A stretch of 15,359 bases of DNA from JBDTVS01 sp040007095 (GTDB lineage Bacteria; Acidobacteriota; Vicinamibacteria; Vicinamibacterales; CAVVIG01). The stretch's first letter is position 1. The number at the start of each line of letters is the position of its first letter. This document shows positions 13,836-15,359 of the stretch, in pieces. Both the position numbers and the translations under genes were made by a program. Where the stretch lies: assembly GCA_040007095.1 (NCBI GenBank), contig JBDTVS010000094.1, forward strand, positions 1-15,359. The letters are read 5' to 3'. The notes under the pieces are model-generated. The model did no database searches. It was given only the letters and a program-made list of their open reading frames with translations, and was not told the origin of the DNA.

Positions 13836-14218
13836 TTGACGTCACCCTCGAATCGCGCCAGCAGTTTCTCGATGGCGTCGAGATCCTGGGGCGACGACTT
13901 CCTGGTGGCCAGCGCGTGCATCACCAGCGACTTGACCGAGCCGCCGTACGCCCGCTGGATGAAATCGCGCAGCAGCTGGCGCTGCGTCCGCTCCTGCGAA
14001 TACTGCGGCCGATAGATCTGCGGCCGAACGGTCTCGTCGCGCTCGACCAGCCCCTTCTCCGTCATGATCTGCAGCATCTTCAAGACGGTGGTGTAGCCGG
14101 TCGGCTTCGATTCGTTGAGGACGGCCTGGATCTCGCGCACCGAGCGCGGGCCCGCGTCCCATAACACCCTGAGAATGGACAGCTCGAGCTTGGTCGGACG
14201 AACGTCGTTGGTCGCCAT
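13832..14218 (-). CDS. BlaI/MecI/CopY-family transcriptional repressor
   Basis: The 128-residue product is a winged-helix repressor of the BlaI family, which binds dyad operators as a dimer and is inactivated by cleavage through its partner M56 peptidase. The N-terminal domain shows PTKLELSILRVLWDAGPRSVREIQAVL, the recognition helix region PTGYTTVLKMLQIMTEKGLVERDE, and the wing YRPQYSQERT. The C-terminal part (LLRDFIQRAYGGSVKSLVMHAL, LDAIEKLLARFE) is the dimerisation region. Length is normal. The ATG at 14218 fits the family N-terminus; an upstream TTG at 14254 lies inside the -35 element and operator and is rejected. No ribosome binding site precedes 14218, and the -10 position suggests a leaderless mRNA. 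It overlaps the M56 gene by 4 bases, forming a two-gene operon. Confidence 0.95.
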   Translation of the reverse strand: MATNDVRPTKLELSILRVLWDAGPRSVREIQAVLNESKPTGYTTVLKMLQIMTEKGLVERDETVRPQIYRPQYSQERTQRQLLRDFIQRAYGGSVKSLVMHALATRKSSPQDLDAIEKLLARFEGDVK

Positions 14219-14224
14219 GCAGGG

Positions 14225-14267
14225 AGTATTGACGAATATTTTCGTCAGTGTCAACGAAATCCTTCGT
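14225..14267 (-). promoter_or_regulatory. blaI promoter with two operator-like dyads
   Basis: Dyad 1, TGACGAA-TATT-TTCGTCA, occupies 14230-14247; dyad 2, ACGAA-ATCC-TTCGT, occupies 14254-14267. Their centres are 22 bp apart, two helical turns. On the minus strand a perfect TTGACA (14249-14254) lies between and touches both, with a weak -10 (CAATAC or AATACT, about 14225-14231). Dyad 1 fills the spacer between -35 and -10, so a repressor bound there would block polymerase. Autorepression by BlaI is inferred from position and family habit. Transcription would begin at or next to the ATG. Confidence 0.7.
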
Positions 14268-14348
14268 CATCGCAGCCGTCTGGCCCTGGCTCAGGACCGG
14301 CGCGCCGGCATCCAGTGGTCTGCTGGTGTGCACGCCCAAAATGCAACC

Positions 14349-14411
14349 GCGAACACACGAACACACGAAACAATTGTGTATTCGTGCCTTCGCGACTTCG
14401 TGCTTTCGTGG
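14349..14411. repeat. CGAA/TTCG-rich inverted and tandem repeat
   Basis: The units CGAACACA (repeated at about 14350 and 14358) and CACGAAAC face TTCGTGCC, TTCGCGAC, TTCGTGCT and TTCGTGG further right, around a central CAATTG. The segment can form an irregular hairpin and shows no coding features. It lies upstream of the blaI operon. The rest of 14270-14450 shows nothing I can name. Confidence 0.45.
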
Positions 14412-14450
14412 TGGCGCCTTGGAAACCAAGGAATGCACTCCACTAGCTGA

Positions 14451-14520
14451 CCCCTTGAACCCCCTTAATTAAACCCCCTTAATTAAACCTTCCCCTTAAA
14501 CCGCCCCTTAATTAATTAAA
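14451..14520. repeat. A/T-rich tandem array of CCCCTTAATTAAA-like units
   Basis: About five degenerate units follow one another (starts near 14451, 14461, 14474, 14488, 14501), each a C-run then TTAATTAAA; three contain the palindrome TTAATTAA. This stands out sharply from the high-GC surroundings and codes for no plausible protein. It may be a slippage-derived array, a DNA-bending or unwinding site, or a protein-binding array. No function can be assigned. Confidence 0.7.
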
Positions 14521-14590
14521 CCGAGAGCGGCAAAAACCTGGGGGGGTTGGCGTATCGTGAAGCACCTGGAACTTCGACAGGGAGGTGTCT

Positions 14591-14719
14591 ATGCGATGGG
14601 TCATCAGTGCCGAGGTGATCCGCGACGACGGGACGAGCGAGAGCGTCGAACTCGGGGCTGTCCAGCGGGCGCGAGCGGCGGCAGCCCACGATGCCACACA
14701 GGGGCTGCGCCGCCGTTAG
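14591..14719 (+). pseudogene. Possible ISKra4-type transposase N-terminal remnant
   Basis: A 42-codon frame begins with an ATG preceded at good distance by GGAGG (14581-14585) and reads MRWVISAEVIRDDGTSESVE and so on, ending in a stop after GLRRR. The opening resembles my recollection of the N-terminus of ISKra4-family transposases (MRWV plus a short beta strand pair, then a helix). Later zinc-ribbon and catalytic parts are absent, so it would be a broken remnant. No terminal inverted repeats or target duplication were found. Alternatively it is a small unrelated ORF. Confidence 0.35.
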
Positions 14720-14844
14720 AACCTCGAATTGCATCACCTCGAGCATCCGACCTCGACCTAGCTGCCAGTTACCTCCCGTGACACCACCCACGCGGCAACG
14801 AGTCACCCCGGCTGTTTCGTCGGCCGCCGCTCCAGCGTGTTCGT

Positions 14845-14935
14845 TCAAGTTGTGATGTCGTTGACGGTGCAGGGTTTCATGCCGGCCTCCTTTTCGAGTT
14901 GACGTTTGCTCTCTCGCCAGAAGGGAGAGCAAACG
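14845..14935 (-). other. Tiny ORF with strong ribosome binding site and upstream hairpin
   Basis: On the minus strand an 11-residue frame, MKPCTVNDITT (14880-14845), is preceded by AAAGGAGG with a 5-nt spacer, a near-perfect ribosome binding site. Just upstream, CGTTTGCTCTC (14903-14913) pairs with GAGAGCAAACG (14925-14935), an 11-bp stem extendable by two pairs around a GCCAGAA loop. This may be a leader peptide, or the surviving 5' end of a gene cut off by a rearrangement near the adjacent transposase-like scrap. No function is recognised. Confidence 0.4.
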
Positions 14936-15359
14936 CGACCCGGCGGAAAAAGGAGGACGGCGCGGGGAGCCGGAGGGCGTGCCGGAGGGACCGATTGCAC
15001 AGGTTGATCCGTGACAGCTGTGCTGGCGCGGCCTGTGCGGGACCCGAAGGCCCAAATACGCCTGCCGGCGCCGCGCGCGAAACCCTGCGCTCGGCGACAA
15101 TTCAGAGGGCGAGAGTAAGGGAGAACTGCAACCGTCCCGAGTGAAGTAGGCCGGGGCGAGAAAGGCATCAGACCGACTTCGAGTTCTTGAGCGGCGACCT
15201 GCCCGACAGGTTCCCCGCGCTGGCGAGCGGCCCCGAGCGTCCGCTCACGGCTGGCGAGCATGCGACGAAGAGATCGGCGCCGCGCTTCTGTCAGATTGGC
15301 GGAAGGCTTCCACGGCTGGCATGCCAGAGGGCCAGAATTTCCAGTCGTCGTGGCGCCTC
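14936..15359. other. Stretch without a recognisable gene
   Basis: Both strands were read in all frames. The open frames here are short or show composition typical of chance frames in high-GC DNA (Arg/Pro/Ala-rich, no motifs). A 12-bp palindrome CTGGCATGCCAG near 15316 is the only small symmetry noted. One minus-strand frame gives LEILALWH, faintly like an integrase phrase, but it runs into a stop soon after. Likely degraded or non-coding DNA, or the flank of a feature beyond the window. Confidence 0.4.

Noticed and set aside
12429..14015. Long plus-strand open frame (528 codons) opposite the M56 and blaI genes
   Set aside because: It is antisense to two well-supported genes and rich in Arg, His and Pro with no motif, as expected for a shadow frame in high-GC DNA.
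14451..14520. CRISPR array
   Set aside because: Units are short, adjacent and degenerate, with no unique spacers of regular length and no cas genes.
15200..15359. Integrase/transposase fragment on the minus strand (LEILALWH phrase)
   Set aside because: The similarity covers only a few residues and the frame stops soon after; too weak to call.

Overview
The window is about 15.4 kb of high-GC DNA that reads like a chromosomal segment of an Acidobacteriota bacterium, probably the Vicinamibacteria lineage. Three protein families point there: a VWA protein of the TIGR03436 type, an Oar/TonB-type outer-membrane barrel with a carboxypeptidase-regulatory N-terminus, and a TIGR03435 domain fused to an M56 peptidase. 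This placement is inferred from protein families only; no rRNA or other marker gene is present.

Layout. 1-118: the right part of a dispersed structured repeat. 232-2375 (+): a candidate activator-type promoter, a SnoaL-like protein and, starting directly after its stop codon, a FHA-GAF-PP2C (SpoIIE-type) phosphatase. 2372-2650: a second repeat copy and another long inverted repeat between convergent genes. 2686-4290 (-): purH. 4284-4701 (+): a cold-shock protein gene with a promoter, a long leader containing a terminator-like hairpin, and a strong 3' hairpin. 4749-5462 (-): two small unknown genes in tandem. 5530-5729: the third, complete repeat copy. 5729-11649 (-): an apparent operon of an outer-membrane barrel and a VWA protein, with the fourth repeat copy at the start of the barrel gene and an unrelated palindromic element inside the VWA gene. 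11818-11929: decayed scraps of a TIGR03435 C-terminus. 11946-14218 (-): blaI-like repressor and M56-TIGR03435 sensor peptidase, overlapping by ATGA, behind two operator-like dyads 22 bp apart. 14270-15359: no intact recognisable gene, only repeats, a short transposase-like fragment and a tiny ORF with a strong ribosome binding site.

How it fits together. Three signalling or regulatory modules sit beside housekeeping genes: a phosphatase with a phosphothreonine-binding FHA domain, a BlaI/BlaR-like proteolytic derepression switch whose sensor domain is TIGR03435 rather than a penicillin-binding domain, and a possibly attenuated cold-shock gene.

The most interesting signal is the dispersed repeat. 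Four copies share a core of roughly 85 bp. Three complete copies lie inside long imperfect inverted repeats whose sequence differs from copy to copy. A small internal stem is kept in all four copies by compensatory base changes. Two copies abut or overlap a stop codon. This looks like a mobile or structured nucleic-acid element. I cannot tell without database searches whether it has been described.
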